The notes: a model not told the origin generated them from the letters alone. A stretch of DNA of 49,073 bases from Minisyncoccota bacterium (GCA_018657765.1 JABHWM010000003.1:1-49073), one strand, 5' to 3'. Shown: positions 33,889 through 41,239, counted from the first letter of the stretch. Program-made: numbers and translations.

Positions 33889-34164
33889 TTAATTGAAAGA
33901 TTTCTCTATTTTTTGAGCTTCTTGGATTCTTTTTTTATTTTTTATAAGTGACATGATGCTGTAACCTATGGAAAAAATAAAAACTAAGATATAGATCAGT
34001 CCAGCAGATACAGAGAATTTATTGGATAGACCAGTCATGTTAAGTAAAATAAAAAAGCTAAAAACAATCATTTGTAAAAGGATAGCTTCCAGAGCAGTAG
34101 CCATTCTTTCTTTTTTGAGTTGGTCTAATAAAAATTTTTTATCTTCGTTAGTTAGTTTAGACAT
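33889..34164 (-). CDS. small two-helix membrane protein inside the gat operon
   Basis: Not recognised. 91 residues with a charged N terminus (MSKLTNEDKKFLLDQLKKER), two hydrophobic segments (about 26-48 and 56-79) and a Lys-rich tail: a hairpin with both ends in the cytoplasm. I chose ATG 34164 because AAGGAAAAG lies just upstream, within the end of gatC; a TTG at 34176 is possible. It overlaps gatC by 8 bases and is followed by gatA, so it is cotranslated with the amidotransferase, though no known Gat subunit is a membrane protein. Confidence 0.6.
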   Translation of the reverse strand: MSKLTNEDKKFLLDQLKKERMATALEAILLQMIVFSFFILLNMTGLSNKFSVSAGLIYILVFIFSIGYSIMSLIKNKKRIQEAQKIEKSFN

Positions 34165-34468
34165 CTTTTCCTTCAAGAATTCCAGGTACTACAAAATATC
34201 CATTGTGAGTTTTTTTACTGTTAGCGAGGGCTTCTTGCTGAGTGAACATTACACTTTGGTTAACTAGATCTTCTCTCCAAACATTTTCCAGTCCTGTAAC
34301 CTGGTGAGTAGTAGGAACATCTTTTGTATCCAGTTGAGCTAATTCATCTACTACTTCCAATGTTTCTTCAAAGGCTGTTGCTAACTCTTGCTGCTCTTTT
34401 TCAGAGACAGGAATGTTGGCCAGCTTGGCAATATGAGCGACTATTTTGGGAGTAACTACTGTTTTCAT
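34157..34468 (-). CDS. gatC: Asp-tRNA(Asn)/Glu-tRNA(Gln) amidotransferase subunit C
   Basis: Small belt subunit that holds GatA and GatB together. Family pattern: TPKIVAHIAKLANIPVSEKE, LEVVDELAQLDTKDVPTTHQ, and the C-terminal REDLVNQS. I place the start at ATG 34468 (MKTVVTPK) because a promoter -10 ends 10 bases upstream of it. A start at 34498 would lie upstream of that -10. 103 residues, normal for GatC. Confidence 0.9.
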   Translation of the reverse strand: MKTVVTPKIVAHIAKLANIPVSEKEQQELATAFEETLEVVDELAQLDTKDVPTTHQVTGLENVWREDLVNQSVMFTQQEALANSKKTHNGYFVVPGILEGKDV

Positions 34469-34478
34469 TATGTCTGGA

Positions 34479-34507
34479 AGTATAGCAGAATGAATCACTG
34501 TTTTCAG
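34479..34507 (-). promoter_or_regulatory. gatC promoter, leaderless
   Basis: Minus-strand -35 CTGAAA (34507-34502), 17-bp spacer, -10 TATACT (34484-34479), 10 bases before ATG 34468. No Shine-Dalgarno. Confidence 0.6.
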
Positions 34508-34570
34508 AGGTAAAATTGTTTTTTTAGAAAGTATTTAGGAGTTTAAACACAACTTATTTAGAGTCAATAT

Positions 34571-34801
34571 TTATTTATTTTTTTTTGGCATTTGCGAAAA
34601 AATAATCGAGGCAACTTGATTTAAACACCAGGCATCATTTGGATATTTTAAAGAAGCTGTTTTGAGAGATAGGATAAGTTTCATTTTTGAAAGCCAGCTA
34701 TCTCCCCTCTGAACTTCAACAGCATTTTCTATACTATAACCAGCAAGCCCAAAAATGATTTTGCTTTCTTCTATAGTGAATGGTGAAAATGATTTATCCA
34801 T
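34571..34801 (-). CDS. small hypothetical protein
   Basis: Not recognised. 76 residues from ATG 34801 (MDKSFSPFTIEESKIIFGLAG), with a TTG at 34816 as the alternative start. No membrane segment. The pattern of helices with YPNDAWCLNQVASIIFSQM hints at a small helical domain, TPR-like at most. It lies between htpX (15-30 bases upstream) and gatC, which has its own promoter, so it is probably the last gene of the lemA-htpX unit. Confidence 0.5.
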   Translation of the reverse strand: MDKSFSPFTIEESKIIFGLAGYSIENAVEVQRGDSWLSKMKLILSLKTASLKYPNDAWCLNQVASIIFSQMPKKNK

Positions 34802-34830
34802 AACAGATAAGATCAAATTCTATCAGAAAA

Positions 34831-35739
34831 TTACAATTGTTTAAGAGACGAAATTCTTTCAGTAATAGGTGGATGAGTCATAAACATTTTGGAAAACATC
34901 CCTATTCCCCCATGAGTATTTTTGAGAGGGTTAGTAATATAGAGGTGAGCTGTAGCTTTATTAGCAGCTTCTAGAGGTTCTTTATCTGCAGTTAATTTTT
35001 GGAGGGCACTAATTAATCCTTCGGGGTTTTTTGTCATAGCAACAGCAGAAGCATCAGCTAGGTATTCTCTTTTTCTAGAGATTGCTAGTTTTATAAGCTG
35101 AGCAATAAGTGGTGATAGCAAAGCCAAAACTATTCCAGCAATAAATAAGATAGCTTGGAGTTGATTATCTCCATCTCTACTATTTTTCTTTTTACCTCCA
35201 CCCCAGTAAGTCATCCTCAGAACCCAATCTGCTAGTAAAGATATAAACCCAACTAGGATAGCTACAAGAGACATGAGTCTAATATCATAGTTTTTTACGT
35301 GAGAAAGCTCATGAGCTACTACTCCCTCTATTTCTCTTCTATTTAGTCTAGAAAGTAATCCAGTTGTAGCACAAACAACGGCATGATCAGGATCTCTACC
35401 GGTAGCAAAAGCATTCATGGCTGTGTCATCTATCACATAGAGTTTTGGAAGAGGCATTCTTTGACTACTAGATAGATTTTCTGCAACTGTATAGAAATCA
35501 AAAAACTCTGATCTTTTGGCTTCCCTTGCTCCAGCTAGAGTTAAAATAATTTTGTCAGAGAAATAGTAACTACCAAAACTAGAAAACCCTGCAAAGATCA
35601 AGGCAAAGCCTATTATATCCAGGCTGTAGCCTAGTCCTTCGACCATAAGATATGCAGCCAGCAGAATGAAAGCTATAAATCCAACAACAACAAATAGTGA
35701 TCTTGCTTTATTACTAGCAACAAGTTGGTAATGAGTCAT
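34831..35739 (-). CDS. htpX: M48-family membrane metalloprotease HtpX
   Basis: Membrane-bound zinc endopeptidase that removes misfolded membrane proteins. Zinc motif HELSHVKNYD (HExxH) with a downstream Glu in the REYLADASAVAMT region. Two N-terminal hydrophobic segments (about 15-60) and two after the HExxH motif, as in HtpX. AFATGRDPDHAVVCATTGLL is the typical strand before the active site. 302 residues. It starts 9 bases after lemA. Confidence 0.95.
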   Translation of the reverse strand: MTHYQLVASNKARSLFVVVGFIAFILLAAYLMVEGLGYSLDIIGFALIFAGFSSFGSYYFSDKIILTLAGAREAKRSEFFDFYTVAENLSSSQRMPLPKLYVIDDTAMNAFATGRDPDHAVVCATTGLLSRLNRREIEGVVAHELSHVKNYDIRLMSLVAILVGFISLLADWVLRMTYWGGGKKKNSRDGDNQLQAILFIAGIVLALLSPLIAQLIKLAISRKREYLADASAVAMTKNPEGLISALQKLTADKEPLEAANKATAHLYITNPLKNTHGGIGMFSKMFMTHPPITERISSLKQL

Positions 35740-35748
35740 TTTAATTAT

Positions 35749-36330
35749 TTAGTCTAGAGAAACTTTATGATCTTTTGTTTCTGATTCACTAACAGAAAGA
35801 TGTGCTCCAGAAGTAGCTGTTTCTAATCCTTTTGCAGGTTTGAAACCAAAGACTTTGGCAACTAGGTTAGAAGGGAAAACTACAAGTTTCTGATTGAATG
35901 TCTGTGAGAGATCAATAACAGTTCTTCTAGCATAGCTCATTTTATCTGCAGTATCAGTAAGTTCATCCATGAATTTTCCAACAGTAGCATCGGCTTTTAT
36001 TTCTGGGTTGTCTTCTACCACAACTTGAATCTGAGGAATCAATGATTGGATAGAGCTAAGAGCTTTATCTATATCTGCAGGAGCTCCTGTTTTATCTGCT
36101 TTTTCTGTAGCTTTTCTAGCATCACTAAGCATTTTGAAAATACCTTTTTCATGCTTCATGTAGCTTTTTACAGATGCTTCTAGATTAGGAATCAGGCTAG
36201 CTTGTCTTTTGAGCTGGTTACCGATCTCTTGGATACTAGCAGTGATTTGAGTTTGTAGTGTTTGGAGAGAGTTATAAACTCCAATGACGTACATGAGTAG
36301 GACGGCGGCGATAATAAAATAAGGGGTCAT
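35749..36330 (-). CDS. lemA: LemA family protein
   Basis: N-terminal membrane helix (residues about 3-20) followed by a helical-bundle domain with the LemA signature: YNSLQTLQTQITASIQEI, RQASLIPNLEASVKSYMKHE, and YARRTVIDLSQTFNQKLVVF. 193 residues. AAAGGAT precedes the ATG. The lemA-htpX pair is a common arrangement, suggesting a joint role in membrane protein quality control, but LemA's biochemical role is not established. Confidence 0.93.
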   Translation of the reverse strand: MTPYFIIAAVLLMYVIGVYNSLQTLQTQITASIQEIGNQLKRQASLIPNLEASVKSYMKHEKGIFKMLSDARKATEKADKTGAPADIDKALSSIQSLIPQIQVVVEDNPEIKADATVGKFMDELTDTADKMSYARRTVIDLSQTFNQKLVVFPSNLVAKVFGFKPAKGLETATSGAHLSVSESETKDHKVSLD

Positions 36331-36443
36331 AGATATCCTTTCCGATTAATGGAAATTATTAATAATTATTTTTTTACTGTGAATAGTATATCAAATATTG
36401 TGACAAAAAAGGAACACACTGGTACAAAAACAGATTTGTTTGT

Positions 36444-36449
36444 TATAAT
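36444..36449 (+). promoter_or_regulatory. tRNA-Asp -10 element
   Basis: TATAAT at 36444-36449, 34 bases before the mature tRNA. A weak -35 (TGGTAC, 36420-36425) lies 18 bp upstream. Confidence 0.5.
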
Positions 36450-36483
36450 TACGCTTTGTTCTTTATAAAAAGATGATTCAAGT

Positions 36484-36556
36484 GGGCCCGTGGTGTAGTG
36501 GTTAACATGCTTCCCTGTCACGGAAGAGATCGCCAGTTCGATCCTGGTCGGGCTCG
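36484..36556 (+). tRNA. tRNA-Asp (anticodon GTC)
   Basis: Acceptor GGGCCCG (36484-36490) pairs with CGGGCTC (36549-36555, one G-T). The anticodon is GTC and the discriminator is G (36556), the Asp identity base. The 3' CCA is not encoded. The last 17 bases recur at 36710-36726 as part of a longer direct repeat. Confidence 0.96.
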
Positions 36557-36594
36557 CAGACAAAAGAAAAACGCCAATCTGGCGTTTTTTTTAT
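36540..36594 (+). repeat. direct repeat copy 1 (tRNA-Asp 3' end plus terminator)
   Basis: Intact copy: 3' end of tRNA-Asp, GCAGACAAAAGAAAAACG spacer and a working terminator stem. It matches 36710-36764 over about 50 bases with four or five differences. Confidence 0.85.
36571..36592 (+). terminator. intrinsic terminator after tRNA-Asp
   Basis: ACGCCA (36571-36576), loop ATC, TGGCGT (36580-36585), then a T run. Confidence 0.88.
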
Positions 36595-36621
36595 GTCTGT
36601 TAGTTCAGAACAGAGTTGAAT

Positions 36622-36675
36622 TTCAGACTTTTACAAAGTCTGAAGTTCGCGACGGAGAGTGCTGTAGCACCCTCC
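36622..36675. other. paired hairpins between the tRNA-Asp repeats
   Basis: The 115 bases between the two direct repeats hold no gene but two strong hairpins. TTCAGACTTT-TAC-AAAGTCTGAA (36622-36644) is a perfect 10-bp stem. GGAGAGTGCT with AGCACCCTCC (36654-36675) has one mismatch. The stretch to about 36709 is richer in G+C than its surroundings. It may be a structured remnant of an inserted element. Confidence 0.5.
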
Positions 36676-36709
36676 TAGTGCATGTGAATGAGCATAGCGA
36701 GTGAGTCGT

Positions 36710-36764
36710 GATCCTGGTTGGGCTCGCAGACAAAAGAAAAACGCCAATTTGGAGATTTTTTTAT
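36710..36764 (+). repeat. direct repeat copy 2 (decayed tRNA-Asp 3' end and terminator)
   Basis: Repeats the last 17 bases of tRNA-Asp and the following 35 bases. The terminator stem is broken (CGCCAATTTGGAG instead of CGCCAATCTGGCG). It ends at the 3' end of the minus-strand gene that stops at 36761. It is consistent with an attR-like scar or a tandem-duplication remnant. Confidence 0.8.
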
Positions 36765-37156
36765 TCCCAAGTTTCTTCAAGCTGCTCTCTTTGTACTGAT
36801 ACATCAAAACCAATAATTTCTAAAACCTCGATTGCCTTTTCAATATCTTCTTTTTTTGTCATGTCTTGCTGTTGAAATTCTTCTGAAAAGGCAAAGTCCA
36901 TATACTCAGTAATTGCCTGATTTTGTTCTGGTGTCAGAGATTCAGCATAATCTTTTTGATATCCTTCTAATGCATAACCTAGTTGCAAAAAAGATGATTT
37001 CCTAACCCATTTTCTAGAGCTTTCTGAGCTAGTACTATTGATTTTTTCAGCAATATAACTTGCATCATAATCAGAGAATTCTTCTAAATGTTTTTTGGGA
37101 TCTGTCTCAGTAAATAAATAATCTAAATTATCTGGTGAGGGTTTGTTCTCTTTCAT
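36761..37156 (-). CDS. acidic hypothetical protein
   Basis: Not recognised. 131 residues, acidic, no membrane segment, mostly predicted helix (EGYQKDYAESLTPEQNQAITEY; KKEDIEKAIEVLEIIGFDV). The stop codon lies within the decayed tRNA-Asp repeat copy, so the C terminus may have been set by that insertion. It lies 45 bases downstream of a Nudix gene on the same strand. Confidence 0.55.
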   Translation of the reverse strand: MKENKPSPDNLDYLFTETDPKKHLEEFSDYDASYIAEKINSTSSESSRKWVRKSSFLQLGYALEGYQKDYAESLTPEQNQAITEYMDFAFSEEFQQQDMTKKEDIEKAIEVLEIIGFDVSVQREQLEETWE

Positions 37157-37200
37157 AAAGAAATATTTCCATAAGATAAAAATAATCTAAGATTTATATA

Positions 37201-37725
37201 TTAACTATTTTTATCAATAGTTGCACTCAAAACTTTTACTAGCTTAGTGTTTTTCCATTGGCTTGTATTATAAATAATTCCAGGATTTTTGTTAAGAACA
37301 TGGTTGAAATAGTATTTCACTGGCTCAAAAACATTCTCTAGAGTTTTAGCCTTATCTATTTCTATCCAATGAGCTTTTCCTTCATCAACACCAGTATTTA
37401 GCATTGGAGACTCTTTTAATTCTACCGAGAAAGCAAAGGCTATATACATTTCTTTACGATCAATGTGATGGTGTACTGCTATAACCTTTAGTTTAATGTC
37501 CTCTGGTGTGATTATTACTCCAGTTTCTTCTTGAACTTCGCGAATAGCAGCAGCAAGTGGATCTTCTCCCTCATCAATATGTCCTCCTGGAAGAGACCAA
37601 AATCCTGGAAATTTTTTCTTTGTTTCACTGCGTTTGAACATTAATAGTTTGTTGTCATGAACAATATAAACTTCGCTTACAAAAATGGGTTGGGCTACTT
37701 CATGGAGTCGTTTTTGAGTTTTCAT
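37201..37725 (-). CDS. Nudix hydrolase
   Basis: Nudix box GGHIDEGEDPLAAAIREVQ followed by EETGV is intact. The N-terminal part (FVSEVYIVHDNKLLMFKRSE ... FPGFWSLPGG) is that of ADP-sugar or nucleotide Nudix enzymes. 174 residues; the substrate is not predictable. It is 11 bases after the histidine phosphatase gene on the same strand, so the two may act in one pathway. Confidence 0.85.
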   Translation of the reverse strand: MKTQKRLHEVAQPIFVSEVYIVHDNKLLMFKRSETKKKFPGFWSLPGGHIDEGEDPLAAAIREVQEETGVIITPEDIKLKVIAVHHHIDRKEMYIAFAFSVELKESPMLNTGVDEGKAHWIEIDKAKTLENVFEPVKYYFNHVLNKNPGIIYNTSQWKNTKLVKVLSATIDKNS

Positions 37726-37736
37726 AATAGTTTACT

Positions 37737-38369
37737 CTATACCTGCTTCTCTATCCCAAAAGTTTCTTTAACCACAAAACCATCATCATTTTTTTCTAAC
37801 ACAACATAGGCAGTGTTTTTTATAGATCCATGCGGTAGCTCTAGGTATTTTGCCCAACCCAGATAAACAAGCAAGATTCTCATTGCAGCTCCATGAGTTA
37901 CTAATAAATTATTTTTTCCATTAGTAAGCTGATTATTTTTTTCAAAAAACTGTAAAAATCTATTCATTAGTTCTTCATCTGTTTCTATGTCCTCTGCAGC
38001 TCTATGTATAAAACGTTCTTCAGTAGAAAGTTGGTTTCTATACTTCATTACGTCTCCTAGTTCTTTATTAAAAAGATCTATTTTTTTACCTTCATATTTT
38101 CCTAGTTTAATTTCTCTAAGGAGATTATCTGTTTCTATTTCTAGATTTTTTTTGGAGACAATTAATTTTGCTGTTTGATGAGCTCTTTTAAGGTCAGATG
38201 AAAAAGCATTATCAAACATAGTTTCTGTCAGCATCTCTTCAAGTTTTTTTGCTTGAGTAATGCCATTTTCATTAAGAACAGTATCCAAGTGTCCTTGAAT
38301 GATTCTATCTGCATTTTGTTGTGTTTCACCATGTCGGACGATATAAAAAGTAGTTGGAGAAGTATTCAT
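37737..38369 (-). CDS. histidine phosphatase (phosphoglycerate mutase-like)
   Basis: Branch 1 histidine phosphatase: phospho-acceptor His in FYIVRHGETQQNADRI, a second catalytic His in LVTHGAAMRILL, and conserved Arg/Glu between. About 210 residues from ATG 38369 (MNTSPTTF), which places RHGE at the usual distance from the N terminus. A TTG at 38417 with AGGGGA upstream is a possible earlier start adding 16 residues. Such enzymes dephosphorylate sugars, nucleotides or cofactor intermediates; the substrate is unknown. Confidence 0.82.
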   Translation of the reverse strand: MNTSPTTFYIVRHGETQQNADRIIQGHLDTVLNENGITQAKKLEEMLTETMFDNAFSSDLKRAHQTAKLIVSKKNLEIETDNLLREIKLGKYEGKKIDLFNKELGDVMKYRNQLSTEERFIHRAAEDIETDEELMNRFLQFFEKNNQLTNGKNNLLVTHGAAMRILLVYLGWAKYLELPHGSIKNTAYVVLEKNDDGFVVKETFGIEKQV

Positions 38370-38428
38370 AATGTTTTTTATTTTATCACTTTTATTTTCA
38401 ACTACTAATAGAAACAATATATCCCCTA

Positions 38429-38458
38429 TTGATTCTCATCTTCTTCTCCTGGTATAAC
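38429..38458 (+). promoter_or_regulatory. promoter of the coiled-coil gene
   Basis: -35 TTGATT (38429-38434), 18-bp spacer, -10 TATAAC (38453-38458). The leader is about 30 bases with AAAGGGA 8 bases before ATG 38496. Confidence 0.5.
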
Positions 38459-38495
38459 AAGGTCTCAACGAGTAAAAGAGAAAGGGAAATAAAAC

Positions 38496-39008
38496 ATGAC
38501 CGATGATAAGACAAAGAATATTCCAGAAGAAAAATCAGGGGAAGATATGGCTATGGATGCTTTAGCTCAAGCAACACACGTAGGTGGTGATGATGAAGTA
38601 GCAAAGTCTAATAAAGTTGCAGAAACTTTGACTACTCTACAGAATCTTATAGAACGCCATGCTTTGGATATGGAAGAGTTACGTAAGCAAATGAAAGAAA
38701 AAAGAGAAAGTCTTCGTAGTTTTTTTGAAAACGACACTGCTCTTGGTGAAGCTCAAGCAGAAGCAGAAGTTTTTACTACCAAGATGAAAGAGAGAAAAAG
38801 TCAGTTGCAATCTGATCCTCAGGTTACTTCTCTAAAGATTCAGATTGGTGAACTTAGAGAACAGCAAAAGGAGATCGAAGAAACTCTTAGTAATCATCTT
38901 ATCAATTATCATTCTTTAACTAATTCTAGAAGTTTTGATACTAGTGAAGGTGATCAATGGGATTTCTCTATTAGAGCAAAGATTAGACCAAGAAAAAACT
39001 CAGCTTAG
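38496..39008 (+). CDS. coiled-coil hypothetical protein
   Basis: Not recognised. 170 residues, soluble, acidic N terminus, then a long heptad-like charged region (about 40-140, with RHALDMEELRKQMKEKRESL and IGELREQQKEIEETL) suggesting an antiparallel coiled coil, and a basic C terminus (IRAKIRPRKNSA). It has its own promoter, a good Shine-Dalgarno and a strong terminator, so it is a monocistronic, probably well expressed gene. Confidence 0.7.
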   Translation: MTDDKTKNIPEEKSGEDMAMDALAQATHVGGDDEVAKSNKVAETLTTLQNLIERHALDMEELRKQMKEKRESLRSFFENDTALGEAQAEAEVFTTKMKERKSQLQSDPQVTSLKIQIGELREQQKEIEETLSNHLINYHSLTNSRSFDTSEGDQWDFSIRAKIRPRKNSA

Positions 39009-39039
39009 TTTTCTCTAAAAAATAAAACAAAATCAAAAA

Positions 39040-39064
39040 CCCCCGTTTATAACGGGGGCTTTTA
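39040..39064. terminator. bidirectional intrinsic terminator
   Basis: CCCCCGTT (39040-39047) and AACGGGGG (39051-39058), flanked by A run and T run. It serves the coiled-coil gene on the plus strand and rpsU on the minus strand. Confidence 0.88.
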
Positions 39065-39087
39065 TTTTTAAAATGATTTACAAAAAC

Positions 39088-39342
39088 TTAGATTTTACCA
39101 AGTTTTTGATTGATTCTAACCAAAGCTGCTGGAGAGACATTCTTTCTATTCTTGAGAGAACGTGCTCTTCTTTTCAAACGATTGTTTGTAGCAGTTGTAG
39201 CAGATTTTATTTTAGAAGGTTTTCTGAAATAACGGCGATCTTTTACTATCTGAACTATACCAGTAGCTGCAACCGCTTTTTTAAATCTACGGATTACATC
39301 ATTACTAGAATCACTTTTTTTTGCTTTTATGACGATAGGCAT
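39088..39342 (-). CDS. rpsU: 30S ribosomal protein bS21
   Basis: Small basic ribosomal protein near the anti-Shine-Dalgarno end of 16S rRNA. PIVIKAKKSDSSNDVIRRFKK is followed by RYFRKPSKIK and a highly basic tail. I use ATG 39342 (MPIVIKA) since GGAGGTGAT (39355-39347) lies 4 bases upstream. A GTG three codons earlier would overlap that Shine-Dalgarno. Nine bases match the 16S 3' end, far more than for other genes in this window. Confidence 0.92.
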   Translation of the reverse strand: MPIVIKAKKSDSSNDVIRRFKKAVAATGIVQIVKDRRYFRKPSKIKSATTATNNRLKRRARSLKNRKNVSPAALVRINQKLGKI

Positions 39343-39346
39343 TTTA

Positions 39347-39355
39347 ATCACCTCC
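39347..39355 (-). promoter_or_regulatory. extended Shine-Dalgarno of rpsU
   Basis: Minus-strand GGAGGTGAT, a 9-base perfect complement to the usual 3' end of 16S rRNA, placed 4 bases before the rpsU ATG. It is the longest Shine-Dalgarno I see in the window. Confidence 0.8.
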
Positions 39356-39455
39356 CTTCTAAATTTTTATGTTTGTATTCAAGCTGTGAATTATACACTA
39401 CCCTACCAGATATGTCAGATATGAAACAGTTTTTAATAGCTATCTCTTTATATGA

Positions 39456-39461
39456 TATAAT
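39456..39461 (+). promoter_or_regulatory. -10 element, leaderless small gene
   Basis: TATAAT at 39456-39461, 6 bases before ATG 39468; no Shine-Dalgarno. Confidence 0.45.
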
Positions 39462-39467
39462 TATGGG

Positions 39468-39638
39468 ATGAAAAAAGAATTAGAACCAGAGAAGCAAACT
39501 CCTATCAATATACTTGCAACACCTGAAACAAATAGTGAACTAGATGAGTTAGTTATTACTATGTTTGACGGGATACCCAGAGAGAGTTTATATATTTCGA
39601 TATTAGAAGTAATGGAATTAGTAGATAAAAAAAATTAA
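39468..39638 (+). CDS. 56-residue hypothetical protein (5' part of a stop-split frame)
   Basis: Not recognised. MKKELEPEKQTPINILATP opens an acidic 56-residue frame with helix-like EVMELVDKKN before TAA 39636-39638. The -10 TATAAT 6 bases before the ATG suggests a leaderless transcript. The same reading frame stays open for 74 more codons after the TAA, so this may be the first part of a gene of about 130 codons broken by a nonsense mutation, or a complete small gene. Confidence 0.45.
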   Translation: MKKELEPEKQTPINILATPETNSELDELVITMFDGIPRESLYISILEVMELVDKKN

Positions 39639-39641
39639 CCT

Positions 39642-39860
39642 TTGGGAGAAGCTGGTACTGAAATTCTTATTCTATCATTAGTTAAGGTTGCTAAGATTAT
39701 TTTAGAAGCTAGTGTCTATCCAATTCAAGAGCTTAGTTGGTTAGAAGAATTTCTTAATAAATCTACAAGTTGGATAAATACTGCTGAAACAAAAGTTTTT
39801 CCTGGGCTTGAAGATTTGCTTAAAATTGTGGGTGAACTTTTAGAACTTTATCAGGAATAG
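39642..39860 (+). pseudogene. in-frame continuation after a TAA, possible gene remnant
   Basis: Open from just after TAA 39636 to the stop at 39858-39860, in the same frame as the preceding 56-codon gene. It encodes amphipathic helices (ILILSLVKVAKIILEASVY, LEDLLKIVGELLELYQE). The only early start is TTG 39642, with no Shine-Dalgarno. It is best read as the separated 3' half of one ancestral gene. Restart at the TTG after termination is possible. Confidence 0.4.
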
Positions 39861-39891
39861 TATCAATTTCTATTACCATCTTCTTTAAAAG

Positions 39892-40356
39892 CTAATTAGA
39901 ATTTCTAATCTCTTTTGCCAACTCACCCAGTTCTTCATCATCAGCTCTTTCTGAATCATTAGAACTCAAGTATCCAGGATATTTTTCAAAATAAGTTCTG
40001 ATAGCTTTACTCTCCAGAGGTTGCCAGTTCTCTAGATCACCAGGGCCATGCATAGGAGAAAGCTTACTATGCAAATGATCTACACCAAAGCCTTCAAAAA
40101 ACATTCCACAACGAGTTGTGTCATCAAAAAAAGAATCAAGAATATTAGCGACTTTTTTGGTAGCAATTATCAAATCTTGTAAAACTTCATCTGATTGTTC
40201 AAAGGCATAGCTGTCATGATGTTCTTTGGGAATTACAACAGTAAAGCCTTTTGTATTAGGAAAAATAGATAAAAATGCCAAATGCTTTTCATCTTCCCAG
40301 ATAGTATGACTAGGAATGTTTTTTTTGACTATTTCACAAAAAATGCATTTATCCAT
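39892..40356 (-). CDS. HIT family hydrolase/transferase
   Basis: Histidine-triad protein acting on nucleotide phosphoramidates, dinucleotides or nucleotidyl sugars. N-terminal CIFCEIVKKNIPSHTIWEDE and the core motif VDHLHSKLSPMHG, where the last His of HxHxH is displaced (HLHSKL), as in several bacterial HIT branches. 154 residues including an acidic C-terminal tail. Its start overlaps the DHH-like gene by 8 bases, so the two are coupled. Confidence 0.85.
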   Translation of the reverse strand: MDKCIFCEIVKKNIPSHTIWEDEKHLAFLSIFPNTKGFTVVIPKEHHDSYAFEQSDEVLQDLIIATKKVANILDSFFDDTTRCGMFFEGFGVDHLHSKLSPMHGPGDLENWQPLESKAIRTYFEKYPGYLSSNDSERADDEELGELAKEIRNSN

Positions 40357-41227
40357 AAAGTTCCTCTAGAATAATTCTAATTTGTTGAATATTAAGTGGG
40401 CTTGGTCTTTGATTATTATTTTTATGAGAACCATTTAAGAGCATTTTTCCACTTCCATGAAAAAACCAAGTTCCTTTTTTATCTACTTCTAGGATTTTGT
40501 CATTAAGAGCATGTAAAGTTATATCAGCATCAGGTCTAACTTTAATTCTGATGTGCCCTAGCTTTGGATCTTTTCTAGCAACAAGAACATAGCCCATTTT
40601 TTGAGCAACTTTTATAGTGTCATCATTTCTAGTTTCTACTAGTAAGGCTTTACCTTTTTTTAGTTCTAGTTCTTCACCTTTGGTTTCAACAACTTCTTTC
40701 GCTTTATGATATTGAGTCAAAGTAGCATAGATATTATCTAGACATTGAAAACCAAAATGCATTTGGGAATCATCATTATGAGGATCAGTAAATTCATGAC
40801 CACGGACTATTTCATGCAACATGAATAAGTAGCGCTCAGATTCTGATTCTGGCCAGTAGACTTCTTCAAAGTGATCTACAGAATTCGCCATTTCCACGAT
40901 GCTTTTCAGAGCTTCGTCATCTTTTTTTTCTGGATGGACTTCACAAACATGATCAAAAACTAAGCTAGTCGCACAGACTCTTTCCATAGCTCTTCCTGGT
41001 TGATGGTGATCAAACTCCCCTCCTCCAGTATCTACATAAGTTATTTCATGAAGTTGGCAACCATATATTTCGGCTTCTTCTAGAGTAATTTTGTCTCCAG
41101 GATTGACAAAACCGATATGAGCATCAGCAAATTTTTGGGCATGAAATTTTTTTAGTATCCAGGTAGATGCGATAGCATCTAGATCTGGAGCATGATGAGT
41201 AACAATAAGAAGACGAGAATTAGACAT
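40349..41227 (-). CDS. DHH-like phosphoesterase
   Basis: Probable metal-dependent phosphoesterase. Motif I is THHAPDLDAIAS (residues 10-21, as HxPDxDAIxS in DHH enzymes) and GGEFDHHQPGRA holds the DHH-type metal ligands. The second half has no clear DHHA1 substrate domain; it includes VARKDPKLGHIRIKVRPDAD and GTWFFHGSGKMLLNGS. 292 residues. It could act on oligonucleotides or signal nucleotides; the substrate is unknown. Leaderless start (TATAAT 6 bases upstream). Confidence 0.7.
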   Translation of the reverse strand: MSNSRLLIVTHHAPDLDAIASTWILKKFHAQKFADAHIGFVNPGDKITLEEAEIYGCQLHEITYVDTGGGEFDHHQPGRAMERVCATSLVFDHVCEVHPEKKDDEALKSIVEMANSVDHFEEVYWPESESERYLFMLHEIVRGHEFTDPHNDDSQMHFGFQCLDNIYATLTQYHKAKEVVETKGEELELKKGKALLVETRNDDTIKVAQKMGYVLVARKDPKLGHIRIKVRPDADITLHALNDKILEVDKKGTWFFHGSGKMLLNGSHKNNNQRPSPLNIQQIRIILEELYG

Positions 41228-41233
41228 GTGTCT

Positions 41234-41239
41234 ATTATA
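41234..41239 (-). promoter_or_regulatory. -10 element of the DHH-like gene, leaderless
   Basis: Minus-strand TATAAT (41239-41234), 6 bases before ATG 41227. Confidence 0.5.

Noticed and set aside
34469..34498. Ten-codon N-terminal extension of gatC
   Set aside because: A -35/-10 promoter lies across this stretch and the GatC family starts at MKTVVTPK.
39073..39471. Plus-strand 132-codon frame opposite rpsU
   Set aside because: It is antisense to the basic bS21 gene; Ser/Phe/Cys-rich as expected for a shadow, with no ribosome site.
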